Shown piece by piece: positions 1 through 6,220 of a stretch of 21,603 bases of DNA. Both the position numbers and the translations under genes were made by a program. Where the stretch lies: contig JAURFZ010000008.1 of assembly GCA_030834045.1 (NCBI GenBank), positions 1 to 21,603 of the forward strand, given 5' to 3'. The notes below the pieces were generated by a model, which ran no database searches, had not been told where the DNA came from, and saw only the letters and a program-made list of their open reading frames with translations. The number at the start of each line of letters is the position of its first letter. Position 1 is the stretch's first letter. This stretch comes from Burkholderiales bacterium. GTDB taxonomy: Bacteria > Pseudomonadota > Gammaproteobacteria > Burkholderiales > Burkholderiaceae_A.

Positions 1-290
1 ATTTTGCGCTTGAAGGTATTCGTTACGGCCTCATCGAGAAACTTGCAAGGGACTGCGGACTTAGGCTGAGCCTGCGCGAACGCAGTCCAGCCGATCTTGC
101 ACGTGCCAGCGAGGTTCTACTTAGCTCGGCAACCAAAGAGCTCTTGGCCATTACCTCCATTAATCAGGCGCCCGTGGCGCAGGGCCGGCCGGGGCCTGTG
201 TTTCAGAGACTGCGCACAGCCTATGACAAGGCCATTGAGATGCAATGCCCGAGGGCTCAGCGAGCCAAGGCGGCTGCCCCAATAAACTAG
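1..290 (+). CDS. dat: D-amino-acid transaminase (class IV aminotransferase), C-terminal part only
   Basis: An open frame enters from the left edge (codons in phase from base 3) and stops at TAG 288-290, giving the last 95 residues of a protein. It reads EGIRYGLIEKLA, then a segment with EVLLSSATKELLAIT, then GRPGPVFQRLRTAYDKA near the end. This is the C-terminal pattern of fold-type IV PLP aminotransferases of the D-alanine transaminase type, which interconvert D-amino acids and 2-oxo acids for peptidoglycan precursors. The PLP lysine and N-terminal half lie outside the window. Seen: sequence and stop. Known: in Burkholderiales a dat gene commonly precedes ybeD-lipB-lipA. A branched-chain aminotransferase is the main alternative, but the context favours dat. 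The next gene starts 11 bases downstream, so co-transcription is likely. Confidence 0.75.
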   Translation, partial: FALEGIRYGLIEKLARDCGLRLSLRERSPADLARASEVLLSSATKELLAITSINQAPVAQGRPGPVFQRLRTAYDKAIEMQCPRAQRAKAAAPIN

Positions 291-301
291 CTGTGCAGAT
301 A

Positions 302-577
302 ATGCCGATCCCTGAGCCGCAAGAATCACTTATTGAATTTCCTTGCGAGTTCCCCATTAAGGTCATGGGCTTGCGGCGCGAGGGCTTCGCCCAAGAAATG
401 GTGGCTGCACTGGCCGAGCTCGTGCCCGATATCGCCGCTGAAAAAATTGAGATGCGGGTGAGCAAACAGGCCACCTACATAAGCCTCACCATTTATGTTC
501 AAACGCATTCAAAAGCCCATCTCGACCAAATCTACCTCTGCCTTACGGGTCACCCATGGGTCAAAGTGGTTCTCTAG
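302..577 (+). CDS. ybeD: DUF493 / YbeD family protein
   Basis: A 91-residue protein resembling E. coli YbeD (87 residues), a small ferredoxin-like-fold protein of DUF493 with unclear molecular function, usually found beside lipB. Conserved features are the N-terminal LIEFPCEFPIKVMG, which matches the family's leader before the first strand, and a C-terminal stretch ending WVKVVL like the YbeD terminus. I chose ATG 302: the frame stays open upstream to ATG 245, but that would overlap dat, and the 91-residue version fits the family. GTG 293 is an alternative. There is no strong ribosome-binding site for either. The 3' end overlaps lipB by 22 bases, suggesting translational coupling. Identification rests on pattern and context. 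Confidence 0.85.
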   Translation: MPIPEPQESLIEFPCEFPIKVMGLRREGFAQEMVAALAELVPDIAAEKIEMRVSKQATYISLTIYVQTHSKAHLDQIYLCLTGHPWVKVVL

Positions 578-1212
578 TTATCTGGTCGTCAGACCGCGGC
601 CTTGACTACCAGGCGGCCGTCGACCGCATGACAAGTTACACGCTTGGGCGTGATGACCAGTCCAGTGACGCCCTATGGCCTGTTGAACACCCGGCAGTCT
701 TCAGTCTGGGGCTCGCAGCCCAGAGTCACCATCTTCTCAACACGGGGTCCATTCCCGTTGTGCAGACCGATCGTGGGGGCCAGGTCACCTACCACGGACC
801 AGGCCAGTTGGTGATTTATTGCCTCTTGAATCTTCGTCGCTACCACCTCACCGTGCGCAGCCTGGTGAGGCTCCTTGAGGGCGCGCTTATTGGCTTCATC
901 GAAGGCCTTGGTATCAAGCCCGCCTATCGCGTCGTCGGTGCGCCCGGAGTCTATGTTAATTTTCGGCACGAGCGCCATAAAATTGCGGCCCTTGGTCTAA
1001 AAATTAAAAATGGCTGCTCTTACCATGGCATTGCCTTAAACCTTGAAATGGATCTTGAGCCTTTTGAGCGAATCAACCCCTGCGGCATACAAGGATTGAA
1101 GGTCACAGACCTGTCTAAAATGGGGTTTGCAATGTCATTGGACGAGGCGGCCCAGCAAGTCTGCCAAATTATCACTGAAAAGCTCTTAAGCCGAAGGCCT
1201 CATGACAACTAA
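556..1212 (+). CDS. lipB: Octanoyl-[acyl-carrier-protein]:protein N-octanoyltransferase
   Basis: LipB moves the octanoyl group from octanoyl-ACP to the lipoyl domains of 2-oxoacid dehydrogenases and the glycine cleavage H protein, the first step of endogenous lipoate synthesis in the cytosol. The 218-residue protein has the family signature RGGQVTYHGPGQLV at about residues 73-86, the lysine motif HKIAALGLKI (Lys142) and INPCGIQGL with the acyl-carrying Cys176; these correspond to the Lys135/Cys169 pair of E. coli LipB. The ATG at 556 lies inside the end of ybeD and the 3' end overlaps lipA by 11 bases, so ybeD, lipB and lipA look translationally coupled. Length and motifs are standard, with nothing missing. 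Confidence 0.97.
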   Translation: MGQSGSLVIWSSDRGLDYQAAVDRMTSYTLGRDDQSSDALWPVEHPAVFSLGLAAQSHHLLNTGSIPVVQTDRGGQVTYHGPGQLVIYCLLNLRRYHLTVRSLVRLLEGALIGFIEGLGIKPAYRVVGAPGVYVNFRHERHKIAALGLKIKNGCSYHGIALNLEMDLEPFERINPCGIQGLKVTDLSKMGFAMSLDEAAQQVCQIITEKLLSRRPHDN

Positions 1213-2176
1213 CCCAAGCCCTTCCCCCGAGACACCTGCCGCGTTTCTTAAGAAGAAGGGAGCGGCAAAAACTCGCCTCATTCCTATCGTTGCGCATACT
1301 GAAAGCATTGGCCCTAAGCCAAGCTGGATTCGCGTAAAGGCCCCAAGCCTCGGCTCGCGCTTTTTTGAAATTAAAGCCATTCTGCGAGAGCACCGTCTTC
1401 ACACCGTCTGTGAAGAGGCCTCCTGTCCCAATATTGGAGAATGTTTTGGAAAGGGCACGGCCACCTTCATGATCATGGGGGATCGCTGCACACGACGCTG
1501 CCCTTTTTGTGATGTTGGTCATGGACGCCCAGACCCTCTGGATACTGAAGAACCGCAGAACCTGGCCAAAACCATCGCTGCTTTAAAACTGCGCTACGTT
1601 GTTGTCACCAGCGTAGACCGTGACGACCTGAAAGATGGGGGTGCCAGTCACTTCGTACAATGCATTCAGGAAATCCGGGCGCGCGCGCCAAGCACGCAGA
1701 TTGAGGTGCTGGTCCCCGATTTTCGTGGCCGGCTCGATCGTGCCCTTGATGTTTTAGTTACCGCTCCACCCGATGTCATGAACCACAACCTTGAGACTGT
1801 TCCGAGGCTTTACAGAAAAGCACGTCCGGGCTCCGACTACCTTCATTCCCTAAGGCTTTTAAAGGAGTTCAAACAGCGCGTGCCCGGAGTACCCACCAAA
1901 AGTGGCTTGATGCTTGGACTTGGTGAAACCAATGAGGAAATCGTTCAGGTCATGCAAGACCTTCGTGCCCATGATGTCGACATGATTACCATTGGGCAGT
2001 ACCTTGCGCCCTCCACAGCCCATCTGCCTGTGCTGCGCTATGTAAGCCTGGAGGAGTTTGAGTTTCTTGAGGCCACAGCCAAGGAACTGGGGTTTGCCCA
2101 TGCAGCGGTGGGGCCCTTGGTCCGCTCCTCCTACCATGCCGACCATCAGGCCGAACTGGCGGGCTTCGCATCGTAA
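1202..2176 (+). CDS. lipA: Lipoyl synthase (radical SAM)
   Basis: LipA inserts two sulfur atoms into the protein-bound octanoyl chain made by LipB. The 324-residue protein has both iron-sulfur sites: the auxiliary-cluster cysteines Cys70, Cys75 and Cys81 (C-x4-C-x5-C) and the radical SAM cysteines Cys96, Cys100 and Cys103 (C-x3-C-x2-C, read as CTRRCPFC). The C-terminal RSSYHADHQ supplies the serine ligand of the auxiliary cluster. Standard motifs in between include VDRDDLKDGGASHF and KSGLMLGLGE. It starts at ATG 1202 inside lipB. After the stop there is only a weak hairpin and a 71-base gap before the converging thioredoxin gene. Confidence 0.98.
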   Translation: MTTNPSPSPETPAAFLKKKGAAKTRLIPIVAHTESIGPKPSWIRVKAPSLGSRFFEIKAILREHRLHTVCEEASCPNIGECFGKGTATFMIMGDRCTRRCPFCDVGHGRPDPLDTEEPQNLAKTIAALKLRYVVVTSVDRDDLKDGGASHFVQCIQEIRARAPSTQIEVLVPDFRGRLDRALDVLVTAPPDVMNHNLETVPRLYRKARPGSDYLHSLRLLKEFKQRVPGVPTKSGLMLGLGETNEEIVQVMQDLRAHDVDMITIGQYLAPSTAHLPVLRYVSLEEFEFLEATAKELGFAHAAVGPLVRSSYHADHQAELAGFAS

Positions 2177-2247
2177 AAGGCTAGGCCCTCAGGCCTTCGC
2201 TCTCAAAGGCAAAACCCAGAAAACACAAAAACCCAGCCTGTTTCAAT
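2177..2247. other. Convergent intergenic region with weak stem-loop and short direct repeat
   Basis: This 71-base gap separates lipA from the converging tlpA-like gene. It holds a short stem (AGGCC 2183-2187, GGCCT 2192-2196, loop CTCA) and two copies of AAAACCCAG at 2211-2219 and 2228-2236. On the minus strand the region is U-rich and the stem is followed shortly by TTTT, so it could act as a weak terminator for the tlpA-like transcript. A second small stem, CTTGC-TTTA-GCAAG on the minus strand (2252-2265), overlaps the end of that gene. None is a textbook terminator. Confidence 0.3.
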
Positions 2248-2742
2248 TTAGCTTGCTAAAGCAAGTTCTTGCCTGAGCCATTTGCGAAGCGAATCAAAGT
2301 CGGGTTCCCCGACATAACGCCGCGTAACGAAGCCATCGCGATCGACAAGGAAGGTGGTTGGGGTTACGGCCACATCACCCCAGGCCCTTGCCCAGGCCTG
2401 GTCAAGGTCGTGGATAACCAGAAAGGGAAGGCCTCGGTCTAGAACAAACTGGTTTAAAAAATCGGGCCTGTCATAGCTCATGGCCACCGCCACGGTTTGA
2501 AACCCCTTCTCAGCAAACTCTTCATGCAGGGCAATGAGGTCGGGCATTTCCTTCACGCAAGTAATGCAGCTGGTCGCCCAGAAATTAACCAGATAGGGTT
2601 TGCCGCGAAGCGCTTCGGTGGAGACGAGCTGGCCTTTGAGGTCTTGAGATGCGACCACTGGGCTGGGTGATGGCCTTAGAAAAGACCACCAGGCGCCCGC
2701 AACCAGAACAAGGACAAGCCCAAGAGAAAGCCATTTCTTCAT
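2248..2742 (-). CDS. TlpA-like periplasmic thiol:disulfide oxidoreductase
   Basis: A 164-residue thioredoxin-fold protein. Residues 3-21 form a hydrophobic N-terminal segment after Lys2-Lys3, either an uncleaved anchor or a signal peptide, placing the domain in the periplasm. The active site is WATSCITC (Cys59 and Cys62), a CxxC inside the TlpA/ResA motif FWATxCxxCxxEMP, and the cis-proline loop reads VTPTTFLVD. This family reduces disulfides, for example in apocytochrome c, but the substrate cannot be told from sequence. The start at ATG 2742 has AGGAG nine bases upstream. It follows dolP on the same strand after a gap holding a 9-bp inverted repeat, so the two may be co-transcribed. Confidence 0.85.
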   Translation of the reverse strand: MKKWLSLGLVLVLVAGAWWSFLRPSPSPVVASQDLKGQLVSTEALRGKPYLVNFWATSCITCVKEMPDLIALHEEFAEKGFQTVAVAMSYDRPDFLNQFVLDRGLPFLVIHDLDQAWARAWGDVAVTPTTFLVDRDGFVTRRYVGEPDFDSLRKWLRQELALAS

Positions 2743-2758
2743 TGTGAAAGTCTCCTAA

Positions 2759-2784
2759 CCAAGGTTTCGAGTAATAAACCTTGG
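2759..2784 (-). repeat. Perfect 9-bp inverted repeat between dolP and the tlpA-like gene
   Basis: CCAAGGTTT (2759-2767) and AAACCTTGG (2776-2784) flank an 8-base loop. The repeat starts a few bases after the dolP stop and ends just before the AGGAG of the tlpA-like gene. No U-tract follows it on the minus strand, so a classical terminator is unlikely. An intercistronic mRNA hairpin that stabilises or attenuates the message, or a protein-binding operator, are both possible. Confidence 0.55.
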
Positions 2785-2791
2785 ACCATGC

Positions 2792-3466
2792 TCACGGCCT
2801 TGGGTTCTGTCCACGTGTCTCAGGGGGCGGGCTGCCAGCCTCGACAGCCCGGTCGATGGCCTTGCGTTGACCCTCGGAAATAATTTCAAAGGCCCTTACC
2901 ACACGACGCACCCCGGGAACACGCGAGGTTAGGCTGGCCACCTCGTTGGCCTCTTTCTCAGTGACAAGACCCATCAGGTAGACCGTGGACGACTCGGTGA
3001 CCACCTTAATGGAATTGGCATTAATGGAACGGTGGTCGAGCAAGGTAAGCTTGACGCGGGTTGTCAGGTAGACATCTTGGGTGTAGGAAACTGTGCCGGC
3101 GGGTTGAGAGAGCTGAATTTCATTGACCACCTGACGCACATTCTCAACCTTCGCCACAATCTCGCCAATTTCAAGCTTGGTTGCGGCATCGGGTGCAAAA
3201 CCTGTAACAAGGGCGGTTCGGTTAAAGCTCACCACGCTGGTTGAAATGGCCTTGTCGGAACTAAACCTGTCGCGTAACCGGCTTGCGGTCTTGAGTTCAA
3301 TGGCCTGGTCTTCAGCCTGAGCGCCTGTCGTTCGTCGGTCACTAATGGACATTGCGCCTGCAACCATGCCGGTTGCCACCACAGGAAAACAGCCCGGAAG
3401 CACCAAGGTAAAAAGTGGGAGCATCAACAAGACAGGCCAGATCGAACGGGTGACAGGCGGTTTCAT
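2792..3466 (-). CDS. dolP: BON-domain outer-membrane lipoprotein DolP (YraP-like)
   Basis: A 224-residue lipoprotein. The N-terminus is basic then hydrophobic and ends in the lipobox LPGC (Cys26), so it is probably lipidated and exported. Two BON domains follow, at about residues 55-122 and 131-197; the second contains VYLMGLVTEKEA and SRVPGVRRVVRAFEII, which closely match E. coli DolP (YraP). DolP binds anionic phospholipids in the outer membrane and supports envelope integrity and BAM function. A Pro/Arg-rich tail of about 15 residues extends past the usual end. The start at ATG 3466 has AGGAG nine bases upstream. It lies directly after yraN, whereas in E. coli and most relatives diaA sits between the two; no diaA is seen here. 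Confidence 0.92.
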   Translation of the reverse strand: MKPPVTRSIWPVLLMLPLFTLVLPGCFPVVATGMVAGAMSISDRRTTGAQAEDQAIELKTASRLRDRFSSDKAISTSVVSFNRTALVTGFAPDAATKLEIGEIVAKVENVRQVVNEIQLSQPAGTVSYTQDVYLTTRVKLTLLDHRSINANSIKVVTESSTVYLMGLVTEKEANEVASLTSRVPGVRRVVRAFEIISEGQRKAIDRAVEAGSPPPETRGQNPRP

Positions 3467-3496
3467 GCGGCAAGGCTCCTAGAAAGCGATCAAATC

Positions 3497-3522
3497 AATA
3501 GTGCCTATTCTAAATGCTTTAG
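3497..3522. repeat. Two abutting 13-bp palindromes in the yraN-dolP gap
   Basis: AATAG-TGC-CTATT (3497-3509) is immediately followed by CTAAA-TGC-TTTAG (3510-3522). Both have perfect 5-base arms and the same TGC centre, spaced 13 bp apart. They lie in the 69-base gap upstream of dolP. A possible minus-strand -10 (TAGAAT, the complement of 3507-3512) overlaps their junction, with TTGAGT 15 bp upstream, which is short spacing for sigma70. The arrangement could be a tandem operator over a dolP promoter or chance AT-rich symmetry. Confidence 0.4.
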
Positions 3523-3535
3523 CAGTTACTCAAGA

Positions 3536-3913
3536 CTAAAAATCACTAAGGCTAAAAGCGGCCTTAACCCAGCTCATCTGCCCAGTTGCATCAATCCCAA
3601 CCACGTCGAACCGGCAGACAGGCAAGGTTTTCCAGCCTGTCTTTAAGAGCCAACAACGGCTCGCATGACCAATACGGCGCTGCTTTTGCCGATGCACCGA
3701 CGCCAGTGCCCCACCAAATCGAGCGTTCTTCCTTTGTCGAACCTCGATAAATACAAGCTGCTGGCCATCGCGCATAATAAGGTCAAGCTCGCCGCCCCGA
3801 AACAACTGATTCCTTGCAATGAGCGTGAGGCCTTGCGATTGCAGAAAGCTCAGGGCAAGGTCTTCGGCAGCCCGGCCTGCGGCGCGAGAGGAGATTGACG
3901 GCGGCAATGACAT
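3536..3913 (-). CDS. yraN: YraN family protein (UPF0102, predicted endonuclease-like fold)
   Basis: A 125-residue protein of the UPF0102/YraN family. It shows the family's N-terminal GRAAEDLALSFLQSQGL followed by IARNQLFRGGELDLIMRDG and VFIEVRQR, the Glu/Asp/Glu-x-Lys-like core of a PD-(D/E)xK nuclease-type fold (here ExR rather than ExK). The biological role is not settled. The frame is open upstream to TTG 3985, but ATG 3913 gives the family's normal length. With that start the gene overlaps the divergent rsmI by 7 bp: the two start codons sit in the heptamer ATGACAT. It is probably transcribed with dolP downstream. Confidence 0.9.
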   Translation of the reverse strand: MSLPPSISSRAAGRAAEDLALSFLQSQGLTLIARNQLFRGGELDLIMRDGQQLVFIEVRQRKNARFGGALASVHRQKQRRIGHASRCWLLKTGWKTLPVCRFDVVGIDATGQMSWVKAAFSLSDF

Positions 3914-4857
3914 ACCCACTAAGCTTGACCACCAGGGCCCAGGCCGATCTATCACCCAACCGCTCAAGGCTTTCTGTTGTTGCAACCCCCATCGGCAATC
4001 TGGGCGATCTCAGTCCCCGGGCTCGAGAGGTGCTGGCCCAGGCAGACGCCATCTGCGCAGAGGACACGCGTGTTTTCCGCCATCTCTGCAAGGCCGCAGG
4101 CTTATCGACCACCAAACGACTGGTCAGCCTTCATGCCCACAACGAGATGGAAAAGATCGCCGAGGTGGCGAGCCTTCTTCAGCAGAATCTATCGGTGGCA
4201 CTGGTGAGTGACGCGGGCACCCCAGGGCTCTCGGACCCTGGCCAGCGGCTGGTGGCGCAGCTTTCCCAACAAGGCTTTGAGAGTGTCGCAGTTCCTGGTC
4301 CAAGCGCATTAACAGCGGCCCTAAGCATTGCTGGGCTTAAGCCCGAGGACGATGAGCCAATGATGTTCTGGGGCTTTCTACCTGCTCGCAAAAAGCAACG
4401 CCAAGACCAGTTGGCCAGGCTTGCCCTTTTGCCGGGTCTTTCAGTTTTCTTCGAAAGCCCGCACCGTATCTTGGGCTGCCTTGAAGATGCCTCACTTGCC
4501 TTTAACGTAGCCTCACAGGTGGTTGTGGCCCGCGAACTGACCAAGCGGTTTGAGACCTGCTTTCGGGGGTCGCTTATCGAAGTTATCGCGAAACTCAAGG
4601 CCCAGAAACAGGCAACGGATGCTCAGGCCTTTAAGGGCGAGTTTGTGGTGCTTGTTAAAAACCTGGTGAACCCTTCGGGACACAGGGTAGGCAAGGCCTC
4701 AGACTTCTCGGAGCAGGCCCTGCAGCCCCAAGACCTTGTCTGGCTAAAAAGCCTATGCGGGCATTGCCCAAAACCCTTGGCAGCCAAGCTTGCTGCGCAG
4801 GCCCTTGGTCTTAGCCGTGAGCAGGCCTATCGGCTCATACTTCAGACACAAAGCTAA
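3907..4857 (+). CDS. rsmI: 16S rRNA (cytidine(1402)-2'-O)-methyltransferase
   Basis: RsmI uses S-adenosylmethionine to methylate the 2'-O of C1402 in the decoding centre of 16S rRNA. The 316-residue protein has the tetrapyrrole-methylase fold signatures of the family: VVATPIGNLGDLSPRA (about 24-39), AEDTR, SDAGTPGLSDPG (101-112) and VPGPSALTAALS (129-140), then FFESPHRI and ARELTKRFET. ATG 3907 is preceded by AGGAG (3889-3893) at a rather long 13-base spacing; in-frame TTG 3895 would be only one base from that site and is less likely. The promoter must lie inside yraN. The gene converges on dsbA, with 25 bases between stops and no clear terminator. Confidence 0.95.
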   Translation: MTYPLSLTTRAQADLSPNRSRLSVVATPIGNLGDLSPRAREVLAQADAICAEDTRVFRHLCKAAGLSTTKRLVSLHAHNEMEKIAEVASLLQQNLSVALVSDAGTPGLSDPGQRLVAQLSQQGFESVAVPGPSALTAALSIAGLKPEDDEPMMFWGFLPARKKQRQDQLARLALLPGLSVFFESPHRILGCLEDASLAFNVASQVVVARELTKRFETCFRGSLIEVIAKLKAQKQATDAQAFKGEFVVLVKNLVNPSGHRVGKASDFSEQALQPQDLVWLKSLCGHCPKPLAAKLAAQALGLSREQAYRLILQTQS

Positions 4858-4882
4858 CAATTGGTTGAAAGGCTTCCTACGG

Positions 4883-5536
4883 CTAACCCGCCTTGCGCTC
4901 TTTGTTAACAAGGTAATCGACCACGGCAAGCGCACGCTGATGATTGCCGCCCACCATGGAGGGCGACGTAACGTACCTGCCATTAACCCCAAGTTGGGGG
5001 ACACCATCAATTCGGTAGGCCTGCATTAAGGCATTCGCGCGCTTCATCTGCGACTGCACCGAAAAAGACATCCAGGCTTTTTCATAACGAGCCGGATCAA
5101 TTCCATTGGCCTTGGCAAAACCTTTCTGATCTTCGATGCTAAGAAGAGGTTTACGTTCAACATGGATGGCCTCAAAGATTTTCAAGGCAAGCTTCTCGGC
5201 AATGCCCATGGACTCAAGGCTGTAGAAAAGGCGCTGGTGGGTCTCTTCCCGAAAGGGCACATGGACCTTACGGAAGACGACATCTTTGGCAAGGCTTGCC
5301 TTCCAAGAGGCCAGAGGGCCTTCAAAGCTTTTGCAGTGCGGGCAGCCGTACCAGAAGAACTCAAGCACCTCGATTTTGTCAGCGCTGGCCGTGGCAACCG
5401 CCTGACGAAGAACGCGGTAATCAATGCCCTCGTCAAAGCCCTGCGCCCATGCGGCCGGGCAGGCACCCAGCGCAGATAGACCAAGCAGGCCCACGCCCAG
5501 CTGACGACGCTTTAGGTTTAACTTCGCTTCTCGCAT
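4883..5536 (-). CDS. dsbA: Periplasmic thiol:disulfide interchange protein DsbA
   Basis: DsbA introduces disulfide bonds into exported proteins. The 217-residue precursor has the thioredoxin-type active site FFWYGCPHCKSFEG with Cys65 and Cys68, a helical insertion, and the cis-proline loop GVPQLGVNGRYVT. The leader LKRRQLGVGLLGLSALGACPAAWAQG has a twin-arginine start, a plausible signal peptidase I site after AWA (about residue 31), and also LGAC (Cys26), which resembles a lipobox. The start is ATG 5536, not 5551, because AGGAG lies between the two at a 7-base spacing from 5536. An intrinsic terminator separates it from the SPOR gene upstream, so it probably has its own promoter, which I could not identify. 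Confidence 0.95.
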   Translation of the reverse strand: MREAKLNLKRRQLGVGLLGLSALGACPAAWAQGFDEGIDYRVLRQAVATASADKIEVLEFFWYGCPHCKSFEGPLASWKASLAKDVVFRKVHVPFREETHQRLFYSLESMGIAEKLALKIFEAIHVERKPLLSIEDQKGFAKANGIDPARYEKAWMSFSVQSQMKRANALMQAYRIDGVPQLGVNGRYVTSPSMVGGNHQRALAVVDYLVNKERKAG

Positions 5537-5543
5537 AACAACT

Positions 5544-5548
5544 CTCCT
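5544..5548 (-). promoter_or_regulatory. Ribosome-binding site of dsbA that decides the start
   Basis: AGGAG on the minus strand sits 7 bases upstream of ATG 5536 and downstream of the in-frame ATG 5551, which excludes the longer start. Confidence 0.8.
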
Positions 5549-5576
5549 CATTTACAAATCGGGCGACGACTTTTTT

Positions 5577-5598
5577 AAAAAGGCGGGCAAGCCCCACC
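5577..5598 (-). terminator. Intrinsic terminator after the argS-SPOR gene operon
   Basis: On the minus strand a 6-bp GC-rich stem (GGTGGG with GCCGCC-type partner, one T-G wobble, loop GCTTG; 5582-5598) is followed by five T residues (5577-5581) and then six A. It begins 8 bases after the SPOR gene stop and precedes dsbA on the same strand. The sequence is a standard rho-independent signal. Confidence 0.75.
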
Positions 5599-5606
5599 AG
5601 ATCACT

Positions 5607-6218
5607 CTAGGGATTAAGACGAACCACCGTGGCCTCAAGTCCGTTCTGGGACAGACTGGATTTGGCGCGATTCAGTTCCTCGAAATTTCGATACGGCCCA
5701 AGCCGCACTCGAAAGAAAACGGTCTCATCCTTTTTGGTCTCAAGGATGTGGGCCTCAAAGCCCATGAAGGCAAGCCGAACCCGCATCTGCTCGGCTTCAT
5801 CAGCAGACTTAAAGGCTGCAACCTGCAAAAAGAACTGGCTGGCGGCAGACGATTCAGGCGCGGTCGCAGGCTTGGGTTCTTGGGCTGCTTGGCTGGAGGC
5901 TTCGGGCTGACCCGCCACGGGTGCAGCCGCCGGCTTCTCCTGCTTGCTGCCTTGGGCCGAAGCCGAGGGCTTGGCCATTGGAGCGGGCTCCACCAAAGGC
6001 TCGGGCTGCGGGGGTTGGGCGCGCGGCATGGGCGCCGTCGCAGGCAAGCGTTCGGAGTTTTGATTAGAAAGGATGCCCCGATCAACAAAGGGCACCGGGG
6101 CGCCGGTGACAAACATGGCAATGGCTGCCGCAATTACAAGGCCAAACGTCAGGCCAAGAACAAAAGGCAGCAGGGCACTGCCCTGGGGTTCGGAGGCGGA
6201 CCTTGGTGACGTCGTCAT
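5607..6218 (-). CDS. SPOR-domain membrane protein (FtsN-like)
   Basis: A 203-residue single-pass inner-membrane protein. Residues 1-14 are cytoplasmic, about 15-38 form a hydrophobic helix, about 45-125 are a Pro/Ala/Gln-rich low-complexity linker, and 127-203 form a SPOR domain (begins QFFLQVAAFKSADEAE, contains FFRVRLGPY, ends LEATVVRLN). SPOR domains bind denuded septal peptidoglycan, and this layout is that of FtsN, the activator of divisome septal synthesis. The short N-terminal FtsN essential helix cannot be confirmed by eye, so I give no symbol. Its ATG lies 2 bases after the argS stop, indicating co-transcription. It ends at a clear terminator. Confidence 0.88.
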   Translation of the reverse strand: MTTSPRSASEPQGSALLPFVLGLTFGLVIAAAIAMFVTGAPVPFVDRGILSNQNSERLPATAPMPRAQPPQPEPLVEPAPMAKPSASAQGSKQEKPAAAPVAGQPEASSQAAQEPKPATAPESSAASQFFLQVAAFKSADEAEQMRVRLAFMGFEAHILETKKDETVFFRVRLGPYRNFEELNRAKSSLSQNGLEATVVRLNP

Positions 6219-6220
6219 GC

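Noticed and set aside
2409..2418. DnaA-box-like GTGGATAAC
   Set aside because: A single imperfect match inside the tlpA-like coding sequence with no cluster or AT-rich unwinding region nearby.
5748..6209. 153-codon open frames on both strands over the SPOR gene linker
   Set aside because: They are shadows of the low-complexity Pro/Ala/Gln-rich linker; the SPOR-domain frame explains the region.
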